Assembly (NCBI GenBank): GCA_021205715.1
Contig: JAJPXA010000221.1
Location: forward strand, 1 to 12,308
Direction: 5' to 3'
DNA length: 12,308 bases
DNA from: Bacillota bacterium
GTDB taxonomy: Bacteria > Bacillota > Clostridia > UBA1381
Part shown: piece after piece, positions 1 through 7,399 of the stretch
How the letters are laid out: every line of letters starts with the position of its first letter
Numbering within the stretch: position 1 is the first letter of the stretch
Position numbers and translations under genes: made by a program
The notes under the pieces: generated by a model
The model's database searches: none
Told to the model about the DNA's origin: nothing
The model's input: the letters and a program-made list of their open reading frames with translations, nothing else

Positions 1-1
1 T

Positions 2-1138
2 TATCTTACATCCGGGGAAACCCACGTAAAATGTCTTACGGCGATAATCGAGGGTATGCCGTCCGGAGTTACAATAAATCTTGAAAAAATAAACGCCGCG
101 CTCGCCGAACGCCAACAGGGCTACGGCAGAGGCGGACGTATGCTCATAGAGAAGGACAGAGCCGAGATACTCTCGGGAGTTCGCGGCGGCGTCACTCTCG
201 GAGGTCCGATCGCGATACGCATCGAAAACCGCGATTGGAAAAACTGGGAGGCGATAATGGGCACGGAGGAGGCAAACGGCGAGAAAGCCGTGCATTGCCC
301 GCGTCCGGGGCACGCCGACCTGACGGGCGGTATGAAATACAACCACCGCGATATGCGAAACGTCTTGGAGCGCGCCTCCGCGCGCGAAACGGCGGCGAGA
401 GTTGCAGTGGGCGCGCTTGTGTCGCAGGCGCTTGAGCCGTTTAATATAGAATTTCGCCGCAGAGTCGTGAGCATCGGCGAGATCGAGGACGCTCCCGCGT
501 CGGCGGACAGCGCGTTTTACGAGAGAGTTTTAAGCTCTCCGGTAGGCTTCGGCGACGAGGGCCGCGCGAAAATGGCTATGGAATATATAGACGCCGCAAA
601 AGCGAGCGGCGAAAGCGTCGGCGGAGTGGTTGAAACCGCTGTTTTCGGTGTTCCCGCGGGACTTGGAAGCTATGTGCATTACGACAGAAAGCTTGACGCG
701 AATCTCGCCTTTGCCGCGATGTCGGTTCAGGCGATAAAGGCGGTCGAGATAGGCATAGGCTTCGGCGCAAGCGAAAAATGCGGCTCCAAGGTACACGACG
801 AAATAGTATACGACGGAAAATATCACCGCCTTACCAACAACGCGGGCGGCATAGAGGGCGGTATGTCAAACGGCGAGCCTATTATTGTGCGCGCCGCGAT
901 GAAACCGATACCCACGCTTTACAATCCTTTAAAGACGGTTGACATAACGGACAAGTCCGAGCATAAGGCGACGGTGGAGCGCTCGGATATATGCGCCGTT
1001 CCGGCTTGCTCGGTAGTGATTAAGGCGGCGGTTGAATTTGAAATTACGAAAGCGTTTCTCGATAAATTCGGCGGCGACTGCCTTGAGGATATAAAAGCGG
1101 ACTATGACGCGTATACGGACAGAATAAGCAGATTTTAA
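2..1138 (+). CDS. aroC: Chorismate synthase, 5' end cut by window edge
   Basis: This enzyme converts 5-enolpyruvylshikimate-3-phosphate to chorismate, the last step of the shikimate pathway, using reduced FMN in the cytoplasm. The first ATG in frame (position 56) is not the real start. The frame is open to the window edge and reads YLTSGETHVKCLTAIIEGMP, which is the family's conserved N-terminus, so only about two residues are missing. 378 codons are present, the normal family length. Other family marks are GYGRGGRM, RPGHAD at 302-319 with its conserved His, the RASARETA block at 371-394, and RSDICAVPA near the C-terminus. The usual GESHG block reads GETHV here: the His is kept but the following Gly is Val. 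The gene ends 41 bases before the sigma factor start, with an inverted repeat over its stop codon. Identity is essentially certain. Confidence 0.97.
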   Translation, partial: YLTSGETHVKCLTAIIEGMPSGVTINLEKINAALAERQQGYGRGGRMLIEKDRAEILSGVRGGVTLGGPIAIRIENRDWKNWEAIMGTEEANGEKAVHCPRPGHADLTGGMKYNHRDMRNVLERASARETAARVAVGALVSQALEPFNIEFRRRVVSIGEIEDAPASADSAFYERVLSSPVGFGDEGRAKMAMEYIDAAKASGESVGGVVETAVFGVPAGLGSYVHYDRKLDANLAFAAMSVQAIKAVEIGIGFGASEKCGSKVHDEIVYDGKYHRLTNNAGGIEGGMSNGEPIIVRAAMKPIPTLYNPLKTVDITDKSEHKATVERSDICAVPACSVVIKAAVEFEITKAFLDKFGGDCLEDIKADYDAYTDRISRF

Positions 1139-1151
1139 ACGGTAAAATCTG
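1129..1151 (+). other. Inverted repeat over the aroC stop codon
   Basis: CAGATTTTA (1129-1137) and TAAAATCTG (1143-1151) form a perfect 9-bp inverted repeat with a 5-base AACGG loop, and the aroC stop TAA (1136-1138) lies in it. The stem is AT-rich and is followed by GAAATTTCTCTTT rather than a clean T tract, so it would be a weak terminator at most. It could instead protect an mRNA end or bind a regulator before the sigma gene. The repeat is seen directly; its role is inferred. Confidence 0.5.
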
Positions 1152-1165
1152 AAATTTCTCTTTGC

Positions 1166-1174
1166 AAGGAGGTG
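1166..1174 (+). promoter_or_regulatory. Strong ribosome binding site that fixes the TTG start of the sigma gene
   Basis: AAGGAGGTG is a near-perfect complement of the 16S rRNA 3' end. It ends 5 bases before the TTG at 1180. An in-frame TTG at 1162 lies before this site and cannot use it, so 1180 is the better start. Confidence 0.85.
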
Positions 1175-1179
1175 AGGAT

Positions 1180-1770
1180 TTGCCCGATATCGGAATTGAT
1201 GTTATAAAACGATGCAAAAACGGCGACAGGCAGGCGTTTAACGAGATTTTCACCCAATATCAAACGCAGGTTGTCAATATGTCGTACAGCCTGCTCTCGA
1301 ACAGAGAGGACGCGCTCGACGCGGCTCAGGAGGTTTTTGTGCGCGTCTACAGAGGAATAGGCGGTTTTAAGGAAAAATCCTCATTCTCCACGTGGCTTTA
1401 CAGAATAACGACCAACGTATGCTCGGATTTTTTGCGCAAGCGGCAGCGCTCGATAAACGCTCTGAGCATAAGCGTGAACGCCGACGAGGACGACAGGGAC
1501 ACGGATATTCCCGATAATTCCCCCACGCCCGAGGAGCACGCGGAGCTTAACGAGCGCCAAAAGGCGCTTTACGCGGCGCTCGGAGAGCTGAAGGAGGAAT
1601 ACAGAATCGTTATTACCTTGTTCGATATAGAGGGATTGAGCTACGAGGAAATATCGCAAATCACAAAAGCGCCCATAGGAACGATTAAATCAAGACTTAA
1701 CCGTGCGCGAAGCGCGCTTAAAAAAATTTTAACCGAAAATGGGAACTTTTTAGATAACTTCAGCGTCTAA
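1180..1770 (+). CDS. ECF-type RNA polymerase sigma factor (sigma-70 family, SigW/RpoE-like)
   Basis: This is an alternative sigma factor that directs RNA polymerase to a stress regulon and is normally held inactive by a membrane anti-sigma factor. The product from TTG 1180 is 196 residues, normal for the ECF group. Region 2 spans about residues 18-88, with the DALDAAQEVFVRVYR segment and the FSTWLYRITTNVCSDFLRKR segment that melts and reads the -10 element. An acidic linker (about 100-120) leads to region 4 (about 125-184), whose helix-turn-helix is SYEEISQITKAPIGTIKSRL. Regions 1 and 3 are absent, as expected for ECF factors. The anti-sigma gene follows after 41 bases, so the two are probably co-transcribed. 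I could not find a convincing ECF-type autoregulatory promoter directly upstream. The regulon and exact ECF group cannot be told from this window. Confidence 0.95.
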   Translation: MPDIGIDVIKRCKNGDRQAFNEIFTQYQTQVVNMSYSLLSNREDALDAAQEVFVRVYRGIGGFKEKSSFSTWLYRITTNVCSDFLRKRQRSINALSISVNADEDDRDTDIPDNSPTPEEHAELNERQKALYAALGELKEEYRIVITLFDIEGLSYEEISQITKAPIGTIKSRLNRARSALKKILTENGNFLDNFSV

Positions 1771-1811
1771 TATTACGAAACGATAACAGAGAAAGGGGGA
1801 GGAGTCTTAAA

Positions 1812-2951
1812 ATGAATTGCGACAAGTTTTCAAAAATGCTTGATAATTACGAAAACTTAACAGAAGATGAAAAATCCGCTATGCTCGCACATTCGCGCGA
1901 ATGTGAAAAATGTGAGCAGGAGCTTAATTTTATGCTGTCTGTAAAAAATACTTTACGGACTCTTCCGAAAATTGAAGTACCCGCTGATTTTATAGATAAG
2001 CTGAACGAGCGCATCGACCGCGAGGAAGCGGTTATGACGCGCCGCGAGTCATTCTCGCGTCATATGAAGAACAATTGGCAAAGATATTCCGCTTTTGCCG
2101 CGTCGCTGGCGCTTGCCGCGGTTATAGGCGTAAACGGAAAATCTATGATTGATATAATAAACGGCAGTGACGACGGCGTGATTTCACAAACCGCCTCGGT
2201 TTCCGCCTCACCGGAGGATGAAACGGCGGTTCAAAGCGAAAACGCGGTTGTTTCCGAGAGCGACGGCGCCTCAAGCGCCTACTCTCCGAACGTAGTCTTA
2301 CCGCCGGCGCTTCAAAATCACCGAGCGCGCGCCGCGGCTTCCGAAAGCGGAGCCTCATCCGACGCCGCATCGGCGGCAACGGATACGATAAATTCGGTTG
2401 AGGAAAGCGCCGAGATTTCGGTGCAGACTCAAACTGCGGCGGACACCGCGGCTGCCGAAACCGAAACACGCGCGGCGGAGGTCGAAAGCACAGCCGCACC
2501 GCAAGCGGCATCTCAAACAGCGGCACCGCAGGCGGCGACATCCGCACCCGACACAGCCGCAGTATACACGGCGGAGGAAACTCCCGCGGCTAATGACGGC
2601 GGATATGTCATAAGCGACGACGCCGGCACGGAAACATACGCGTATGTCGGCGATAGCGAAGCCTCAACGAAAGCGCGCAGCTCTTCATCGTACAGCGTAA
2701 GCGGTGAAGCGTATTCGGAGGATGTTCATATCCCGATTGACGGAATACTTACGATAAATTCGTCAAATTACGAAACGGCAATAACCGTAATCGCAAAATA
2801 TGTTTTGAGGGTTTATAACGAATGCTACGTTATAAACGGAACGCAGTTTAACAGTATGTTAGACGAGCTTCGCGGCAAGGACGTGTCGTTTGACAGCTCG
2901 GTTATTCAAAACTCGGACACCGTTTCTTTTAAGATAATAGTTGTGAAATAA
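1812..2951 (+). CDS. Membrane-spanning anti-sigma factor with zinc-binding (ZAS) domain and long low-complexity linker
   Basis: The likely role is to hold the adjacent ECF sigma factor at the membrane until an envelope signal frees it. The cytoplasmic head (about 1-90) has the ZAS signature H27-x3-C31-x2-C34, with Cys3 as a plausible fourth ligand, followed by a charged helical stretch. One membrane segment is seen at about 92-107. Residues about 118-300 form a linker of mostly Ala, Thr, Ser, Glu and Asp with a short internal repeat (TAAPQAA twice, 227-242). Residues about 303-379 look like a small folded alpha/beta domain (HIPIDGILTI, then a helix around ETAITVIAKYVLRV, ending in SFKIIVVK). 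A single helix puts the linker and C-terminal domain outside the cell. At 379 residues it is much longer than simple ZAS anti-sigma factors. The start has a strong AGGGGGAGGAG site 7 bases upstream. I do not recognise the C-terminal domain; sensing is an inference. Confidence 0.88.
   Translation: MNCDKFSKMLDNYENLTEDEKSAMLAHSRECEKCEQELNFMLSVKNTLRTLPKIEVPADFIDKLNERIDREEAVMTRRESFSRHMKNNWQRYSAFAASLALAAVIGVNGKSMIDIINGSDDGVISQTASVSASPEDETAVQSENAVVSESDGASSAYSPNVVLPPALQNHRARAAASESGASSDAASAATDTINSVEESAEISVQTQTAADTAAAETETRAAEVESTAAPQAASQTAAPQAATSAPDTAAVYTAEETPAANDGGYVISDDAGTETYAYVGDSEASTKARSSSSYSVSGEAYSEDVHIPIDGILTINSSNYETAITVIAKYVLRVYNECYVINGTQFNSMLDELRGKDVSFDSSVIQNSDTVSFKIIVVK
2490..2537 (+). repeat. 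Short direct repeat coding TAAPQAA twice
   Basis: Two 21-base units (2490-2510 and 2517-2537) each encode TAAPQAA and are separated by two codons (Ser-Gln). They differ at a few third-base positions, so the duplication is not brand new or has drifted. They lie in the low-complexity extracellular linker of the anti-sigma factor and suggest that the linker grows by small duplications. Confidence 0.7.
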
Positions 2952-2952
2952 A

Positions 2953-2972
2953 ATTATCGGTATGCCGATAAT
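2953..2972. other. Perfect 8-bp hairpin directly after the anti-sigma stop codon
   Basis: ATTATCGG (2953-2960) and CCGATAAT (2965-2972) pair perfectly around a TATG loop. It begins one base after the stop codon and has no T tract of its own. It may stabilise the mRNA end or act with the terminator that follows. Confidence 0.5.
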
Positions 2973-2979
2973 ACAAAGG

Positions 2980-3019
2980 CAGCGCCTTTTAGCCGATGAG
3001 CTTTAAGGCGCTGTTTTTT
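2980..3019 (+). terminator. Rho-independent terminator of the sigma/anti-sigma unit, in a convergent junction
   Basis: CAGCGCCTT (2980-2988) pairs with AAGGCGCTG (3005-3013) and is followed directly by six T (3014-3019). The loop is about 16 bases. The left arm can alternatively fold on itself (AAAGGC 2975-2980 with GCCTTT 2984-2989). The last T's form part of the stop codon of the ABC transporter on the other strand (3018-3020). In the minus direction the stem is followed only by CCTTTGTATT, so termination that way would be weaker. Confidence 0.8.
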
Positions 3020-4772
3020 ATACCAAATACATTTTATACAATTGCGAGTAAATCCCGCCCTTTTCCATAAGAGCGCTGTGCGTGCCCTCCTCGGCTATGC
3101 CGTCGGCGGTCAGCACTATTATTTTATCGGAATTTTTAATGGTCGTAAGCCGATGCGCTATGGTTAATACGGTTCTGCCCGCCGCCAGGCGCTCAAGCGA
3201 TTGCTGTACTATGTATTCGCTTTCGTTGTCGAGAGCGGATGTCGCCTCGTCGAGTATCAATATAGGGGGATTTTTCAAAAACACCCTTGCTATGCTTATC
3301 CTTTGCTTTTGCCCGCCGGAGAGCTTTACGCCGCGCTCGCCGACGTATGTGTCATAGCCCTTTTCAAAGCCCATAATGAACTCGTGCGCGCCCGCGTCCT
3401 TCGCGGCTTGGATAACCTCGTCACGCGACGCGTTCGGCTTTCCGTAGAGAATATTATCGTAAATCGTGCCCGAAAACAGATATACCTCTTGCTGGACAAC
3501 GCCCACGGCTTGACGCAGAGAGCGCGTCGTTACGGTTTTTATGTCCGTTCCGTCGATTAAAATTTCGCCGCCGGTTACATCGTAAAATCTCGGGATAAGA
3601 TTGCACATCGTCGTTTTTCCGCCGCCGGAGGGGCCCACGACCGCGACGGATTTCCCGTGTTCCACGCTCATATTTATATTCGATAAAACCTCCGCGTTGT
3701 CGTCGCCGTAGCGGAACGACACATTTTTAAACTCGATATCGCCCTTTACGTCACCCAAATCGACCGCGTTTTCCGCGTCGGAAATCTCAACCGGCGCGTC
3801 CATAATCTCGATAAACCGCTCGATTCCGGTCATACCGCTTTGAAACTGCTCGGTAAACTGCAATATTGTGCGAATGGTGGAGAGAAGCGTGCCGACATAG
3901 AGAAGATATGCCGTAAGGTCGGCGGGGCTTACCTTGCCGTTAATCATAAAAATCGCGCCGGCGGTTAAAACCGTGACGTACATTATGCCCTCGAAAAATC
4001 TCGTCGCCGTTTGATTGCCCGCCATATAACTGTAGGATTTGCGTTTTATATCGTAAAAACGTATATTTCCGCGCTCGAATTTTTCCTTTTCTATCTCCTC
4101 GTTGCCGAAGGATTTTACTACCCTTATTCCCAAAAGGCTGTCCTCGACCTGCGCGTTTATCTCGCCCAGGCGGTTGCGGCGTTCCTTGAACGTCCTGCGC
4201 ATACGGGTGTTGAAGTATTTAACAACCCAAAACATAAACGGAAGCACGGCGAAAATTATAAGCGTAAGCCAAATATTGATATTGCCCAAGACGATGAACG
4301 ATACCGTTATTTTGAGCGCCGCGATGAAAAGCTCCTCGGGGCAATGGTGCGCGAACTCGGTAATATCAAAGAGGTCGTTCGTAATTCTCGACATAATTTG
4401 TCCGACCTTATGCTCGGAATAATACGAAAACGACAGCTTTTCAAGATGCGCGAACAAATCGCGGCGCATATCCGTTTCTATTTTTGTGCCCATTATATGA
4501 CCGTTGTACGCCATATAATAATTCGCGGCGGTGTCGATCACGCGCAGTATCAGATAAAACGCCGCGATTTTTATTATAATTTCAAGCGTAAGCCCCGCGA
4601 GGTTGTTTATTCCCATATTCGTAATGTAGCGTACAAGCATAGGAAACACCAGCTCGCAGACGCTTGTAAGCGCGGCGCAGAACAGATCAAATATCAGCAC
4701 ACCCTTATATTTGGTAAGATACGGCATAAAGCGCTTTATAAGGCTCCCGAGAGTTATTTGTTTTTCTTCCAT
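3018..4772 (-). CDS. ABC exporter half-transporter (fused membrane and ATP-binding domains)
   Basis: This is a type IV ABC exporter subunit that would work as a homo- or heterodimer to move a lipid, peptide or drug across the membrane using ATP. The 584 residues are a standard length. The N-terminal six-helix membrane domain covers about 1-320. The ATPase domain has the aromatic A-loop Y355, Walker A GPSGGGKT (380-387), a Q-loop around Q427-Q428, the LSGGQ signature (484-488), Walker B ILILDE ending at the catalytic Glu509, and the switch His540. All are intact, so each ATP site should be competent. No second half-transporter is nearby, which favours a homodimer. Its AAGGAG site overlaps the stop of the upstream ATPase gene but stands 13 bases from ATG 4772, rather far. 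It is the last gene of the minus-strand operon. Substrate is unknown. Confidence 0.95.
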   Translation of the reverse strand: MEEKQITLGSLIKRFMPYLTKYKGVLIFDLFCAALTSVCELVFPMLVRYITNMGINNLAGLTLEIIIKIAAFYLILRVIDTAANYYMAYNGHIMGTKIETDMRRDLFAHLEKLSFSYYSEHKVGQIMSRITNDLFDITEFAHHCPEELFIAALKITVSFIVLGNINIWLTLIIFAVLPFMFWVVKYFNTRMRRTFKERRNRLGEINAQVEDSLLGIRVVKSFGNEEIEKEKFERGNIRFYDIKRKSYSYMAGNQTATRFFEGIMYVTVLTAGAIFMINGKVSPADLTAYLLYVGTLLSTIRTILQFTEQFQSGMTGIERFIEIMDAPVEISDAENAVDLGDVKGDIEFKNVSFRYGDDNAEVLSNINMSVEHGKSVAVVGPSGGGKTTMCNLIPRFYDVTGGEILIDGTDIKTVTTRSLRQAVGVVQQEVYLFSGTIYDNILYGKPNASRDEVIQAAKDAGAHEFIMGFEKGYDTYVGERGVKLSGGQKQRISIARVFLKNPPILILDEATSALDNESEYIVQQSLERLAAGRTVLTIAHRLTTIKNSDKIIVLTADGIAEEGTHSALMEKGGIYSQLYKMYLV

Positions 4773-4792
4773 TTTTGTTATTTTTCTCCTTT

Positions 4793-7399
4793 CTACTGTC
4801 TGCCGCAGGTGAAATACAGCACCTGATATTCCTTTGAGATTTCATCAAGCAGTGTCTTTGCGGCTTTGAAATGCCCGCCGTCAAGGAATACGAACGGGTC
4901 GTCGAATATCAGGGGCGGCTTTTCGCCCTCGTACATCGCCTCGACAAGCGCCATTCGCATACATATGCCTATAAGGCTCTTTGTTCCGGAGCTGAAAAAT
5001 TTGACATCTCGCTGCATACCCGCCTCATCAACCGTAATCTTGATATTCGCGTCCATATGAAAGCGCTCGGTGTCCCCGCCGATGATGTTGTAGTATTTTC
5101 GGAAGCCTTTCATAATCGGCTCGGTATATCTCGCGGTGAACGACTGCTTCGCGTTTTGGAGATATTCGCGCGCAAGCTCGGCGGTGTTCCGCCTTTTTTC
5201 AAGGGCGGCGTATTTCCCGCCAAGTTCTTCAAGCTCCGCTTTTTTATCCTCTATCTCATCCTTCGCCTCGTTCAGCTCGTCTATGCGCGCGGCGGTTTCC
5301 TCCGCACTTTTGAGCGCCGCGCTAAGGCTTTCACCAAGCTCCGCGCGCTCTCCGGCAAGCTCTTCAAGCGGCTTGTATTCCTTTTTTTCGGTATCGCCGA
5401 GCTTCTTTAACGCCTCGGCGTTATCCGCTTCAAAGCGCTCTTTGAGCGTCTTTGCCTCGCGGTATTCCCTTTCGCAAATCTCGTATACCGCGAGATGATT
5501 TTTTATATCGTCAAGCTGTTCCTTGAGCCGTTCGCTCGGCTCAAAGCCGTGCTTGTTCAAAAAGGCGCGTATATCGGCGGAGTAATCCGCGCATTGCCTT
5601 TGACATCTCTTGAAATTTTCGCTTTTTTCCAAAAGCGCCTTAAACCGCCGCGCGCCGTCCTCAATTTTACGCAGATATTCGGCGCTGTCATCCGCGTTCG
5701 GATATATGCTCGTGATAAAAGAGCGTATCTCGCTTTTAAGCGATTTAAGCTCCGGCGCGTCTGCGGCTTTTTTGTATTCCGCGCGCTTGAGGAGCAGCGA
5801 ACGGTACGCGCGCGCCTTACTTTTAAGCGCGGCAAGCGCATCCGCCGCCGAGGCATCGTCATATTCCTCGCCGTACTCGGCAAGGAACGAGCGCGTTTCA
5901 TCCTCCGCGTTTTTGATATATTCTTCGTCCGTGGCGATTTCACTTCGAAGCGCGTCAAGCTCGCGGTTCTCGCCGCTATCCTTTTTGCCGCCTCTCGCAG
6001 CCGCCCACACGATCGCCGCCGCTATGCCCAATACCGCCGAAACCGCGGCAAACGCGGGCTTTGACATAAGCATAAGGGCGACCGCCGCCGCGATCAAAAT
6101 TACCGCCGCAGCCAAAAGCGGCATATTTTTCGATCTGCTTTTTCGGGCGCTGTCGTCAAGCCGGCAAAGCATATCGCGCGACGCTTTTTTTGAGCTTAAC
6201 AGATTCTTTTTTTCGCCGCGCTTATTCCAAAGCGAAATATGCGCGTCTATTGCCTTTTCATCCTCTGCGGCATCCTTAAACAACGCGCCGTATTCCTCGA
6301 TTTCCGCCGTTTCAAGCGGCGACAAAGCGCGCTTCGCTTTTTCAAGCTCCAGGGCGGACACGGTTTTTTGCTTTTCGTTTACGGCGCGTATTTCCTCCGA
6401 GGACGGCGGCGCGCTGTGAAATGCTTCGTTAAGGCTTGCAAGCTCCGCGTCCTCATCGGCGGTTAATCTGTACAAATTCAGCTCGACTGTTTTTTCCGCG
6501 AGCGCGCCGCATTTTTCCGCCGCGGCGGTTAAATCGGCTTTCGCGGGGATTTCGCCCTTAAAATATCGGGCGCCTGCGTTAAAATCGTCCCTGCGCTTTT
6601 TAAAGGCGCTTAAAAGGCTCTCGTATTTTTCGCGCGTTATCTGCGTGTCCTTATACGCTCTCGCCTCGGCTTCAAGACTTTTGAGCGCGCCGTCGCGGCG
6701 GCGTATATCGTCGGCGGTTTTCAAAAGCGCCGACCGCTCCTCCGCAAGCTCCGCCGCGCGGCGGTCAAGCTCGCTTTCGGGCTTGATGTCCTCCTTGAGC
6801 GCCGCCATGGCATTTTTAAGCTTGTATATCTCGCCCGTTTTTCGCGTGGGCGAGAGCGCGTTAAGAATATCCTTCAGCCTTTCGTCGGCTTTTTCGTAAT
6901 TGTTTATATCGTCCGTGTTCTCGGCAAGGTCGGTCAGCTTCGCGTTTATACTGCCGTTCGTTTCGGTTTCGCAGTCGCTCTGCGATATGAAAACCGTCCG
7001 CATAAACGACTCGCTGTCAATCTTAAAAAGCTCCTCGCCGATGTTTTCGGAATATGTATCGTCAACAAGGTTGGTTTTCGCGTCGCGCAGTGAAAATTCG
7101 TCGCTCTTTTTGGTTTTTCCGAACACCCGCTCAAGCAGAAATTCTCTGCCGTCCGCTTCGAATTTGATACTGCCGCCGTAAGCGCCGCCACGCCACGGGG
7201 AATAGCGCTTGCGCTCGTTCTCGAAATCGTCGCGCTTGCCCTCGTTGTCAAAGCCGAAAAACATCGCCTTTATAAACGCCGCAAGCGTGCTTTTGCCGAA
7301 GCCGTTATTCTCGCAAAGAGTGTTCAAGCCGTCCTTAAAATCAAAGGACGCGTCGGTGAATTTTCCGAAATTGCTTATATGACATTCCGTGATTTTCAT
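4793..7399 (-). CDS. SbcC/YhaN-like AAA ATPase with coiled coils and two internal membrane helices
   Basis: This is an SMC/Rad50-type ATPase expected to partner the nuclease encoded just upstream, as YhaN does with YhaO in Bacillus. The ATPase head is split between the two ends of the 868 residues. The N-terminal part has a P-loop ENNGFGKS (30-37), with Glu where the first Gly of GxxxxGKS usually stands, and a Q-loop near ISQSD (138-142). The C-terminal part has an SSG-type signature around FFSSGTKSL (801-809) and Walker B PPLIFDDPFVFLD (828-840). Long charged heptad-like stretches (about 155-420 and 470-750) should form coiled coils. Two hydrophobic segments (about 426-445 and 449-468) form a tight hairpin in the middle. 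There is no CxxC zinc hook. Its ATG follows the nuclease stop with no gap, which points to translational coupling. The P-loop variant may be typical of clostridial relatives. Confidence 0.88.
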   Translation of the reverse strand: MKITECHISNFGKFTDASFDFKDGLNTLCENNGFGKSTLAAFIKAMFFGFDNEGKRDDFENERKRYSPWRGGAYGGSIKFEADGREFLLERVFGKTKKSDEFSLRDAKTNLVDDTYSENIGEELFKIDSESFMRTVFISQSDCETETNGSINAKLTDLAENTDDINNYEKADERLKDILNALSPTRKTGEIYKLKNAMAALKEDIKPESELDRRAAELAEERSALLKTADDIRRRDGALKSLEAEARAYKDTQITREKYESLLSAFKKRRDDFNAGARYFKGEIPAKADLTAAAEKCGALAEKTVELNLYRLTADEDAELASLNEAFHSAPPSSEEIRAVNEKQKTVSALELEKAKRALSPLETAEIEEYGALFKDAAEDEKAIDAHISLWNKRGEKKNLLSSKKASRDMLCRLDDSARKSRSKNMPLLAAAVILIAAAVALMLMSKPAFAAVSAVLGIAAAIVWAAARGGKKDSGENRELDALRSEIATDEEYIKNAEDETRSFLAEYGEEYDDASAADALAALKSKARAYRSLLLKRAEYKKAADAPELKSLKSEIRSFITSIYPNADDSAEYLRKIEDGARRFKALLEKSENFKRCQRQCADYSADIRAFLNKHGFEPSERLKEQLDDIKNHLAVYEICEREYREAKTLKERFEADNAEALKKLGDTEKKEYKPLEELAGERAELGESLSAALKSAEETAARIDELNEAKDEIEDKKAELEELGGKYAALEKRRNTAELAREYLQNAKQSFTARYTEPIMKGFRKYYNIIGGDTERFHMDANIKITVDEAGMQRDVKFFSSGTKSLIGICMRMALVEAMYEGEKPPLIFDDPFVFLDGGHFKAAKTLLDEISKEYQVLYFTCGRQ

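Noticed and set aside
1162..1182. Upstream TTG at 1162 as start of the sigma factor
   Set aside because: It overlaps the region of the ribosome binding site itself and has no site of its own; TTG 1180 has an ideal one.
2143..2547. 134-residue Arg/Pro-rich open frame on the - strand
   Set aside because: It is the mirror of the anti-sigma low-complexity linker, with no ribosome site and a biased composition.
4011..4826. 271-residue open frame on the + strand
   Set aside because: It is antisense to the membrane domain of the ABC exporter and the end of the ATPase gene. Its composition, rich in Arg, Tyr and His, is that of a mirror frame.
5586..5606. Possible zinc hook in the ATPase (Cys599 and Cys603)
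   Set aside because: The spacing is C-x3-C, not the C-x2-C of Rad50/SbcC, and it lies well away from the middle of the protein, where the membrane hairpin sits.
5610..6419. 269-residue Ser/Ala-rich open frame on the + strand
   Set aside because: It is the reverse of the Glu/Lys/Ala-rich coiled-coil region of the ATPase; serine runs are the expected artefact. The hydrophobic part mirrors the membrane hairpin.
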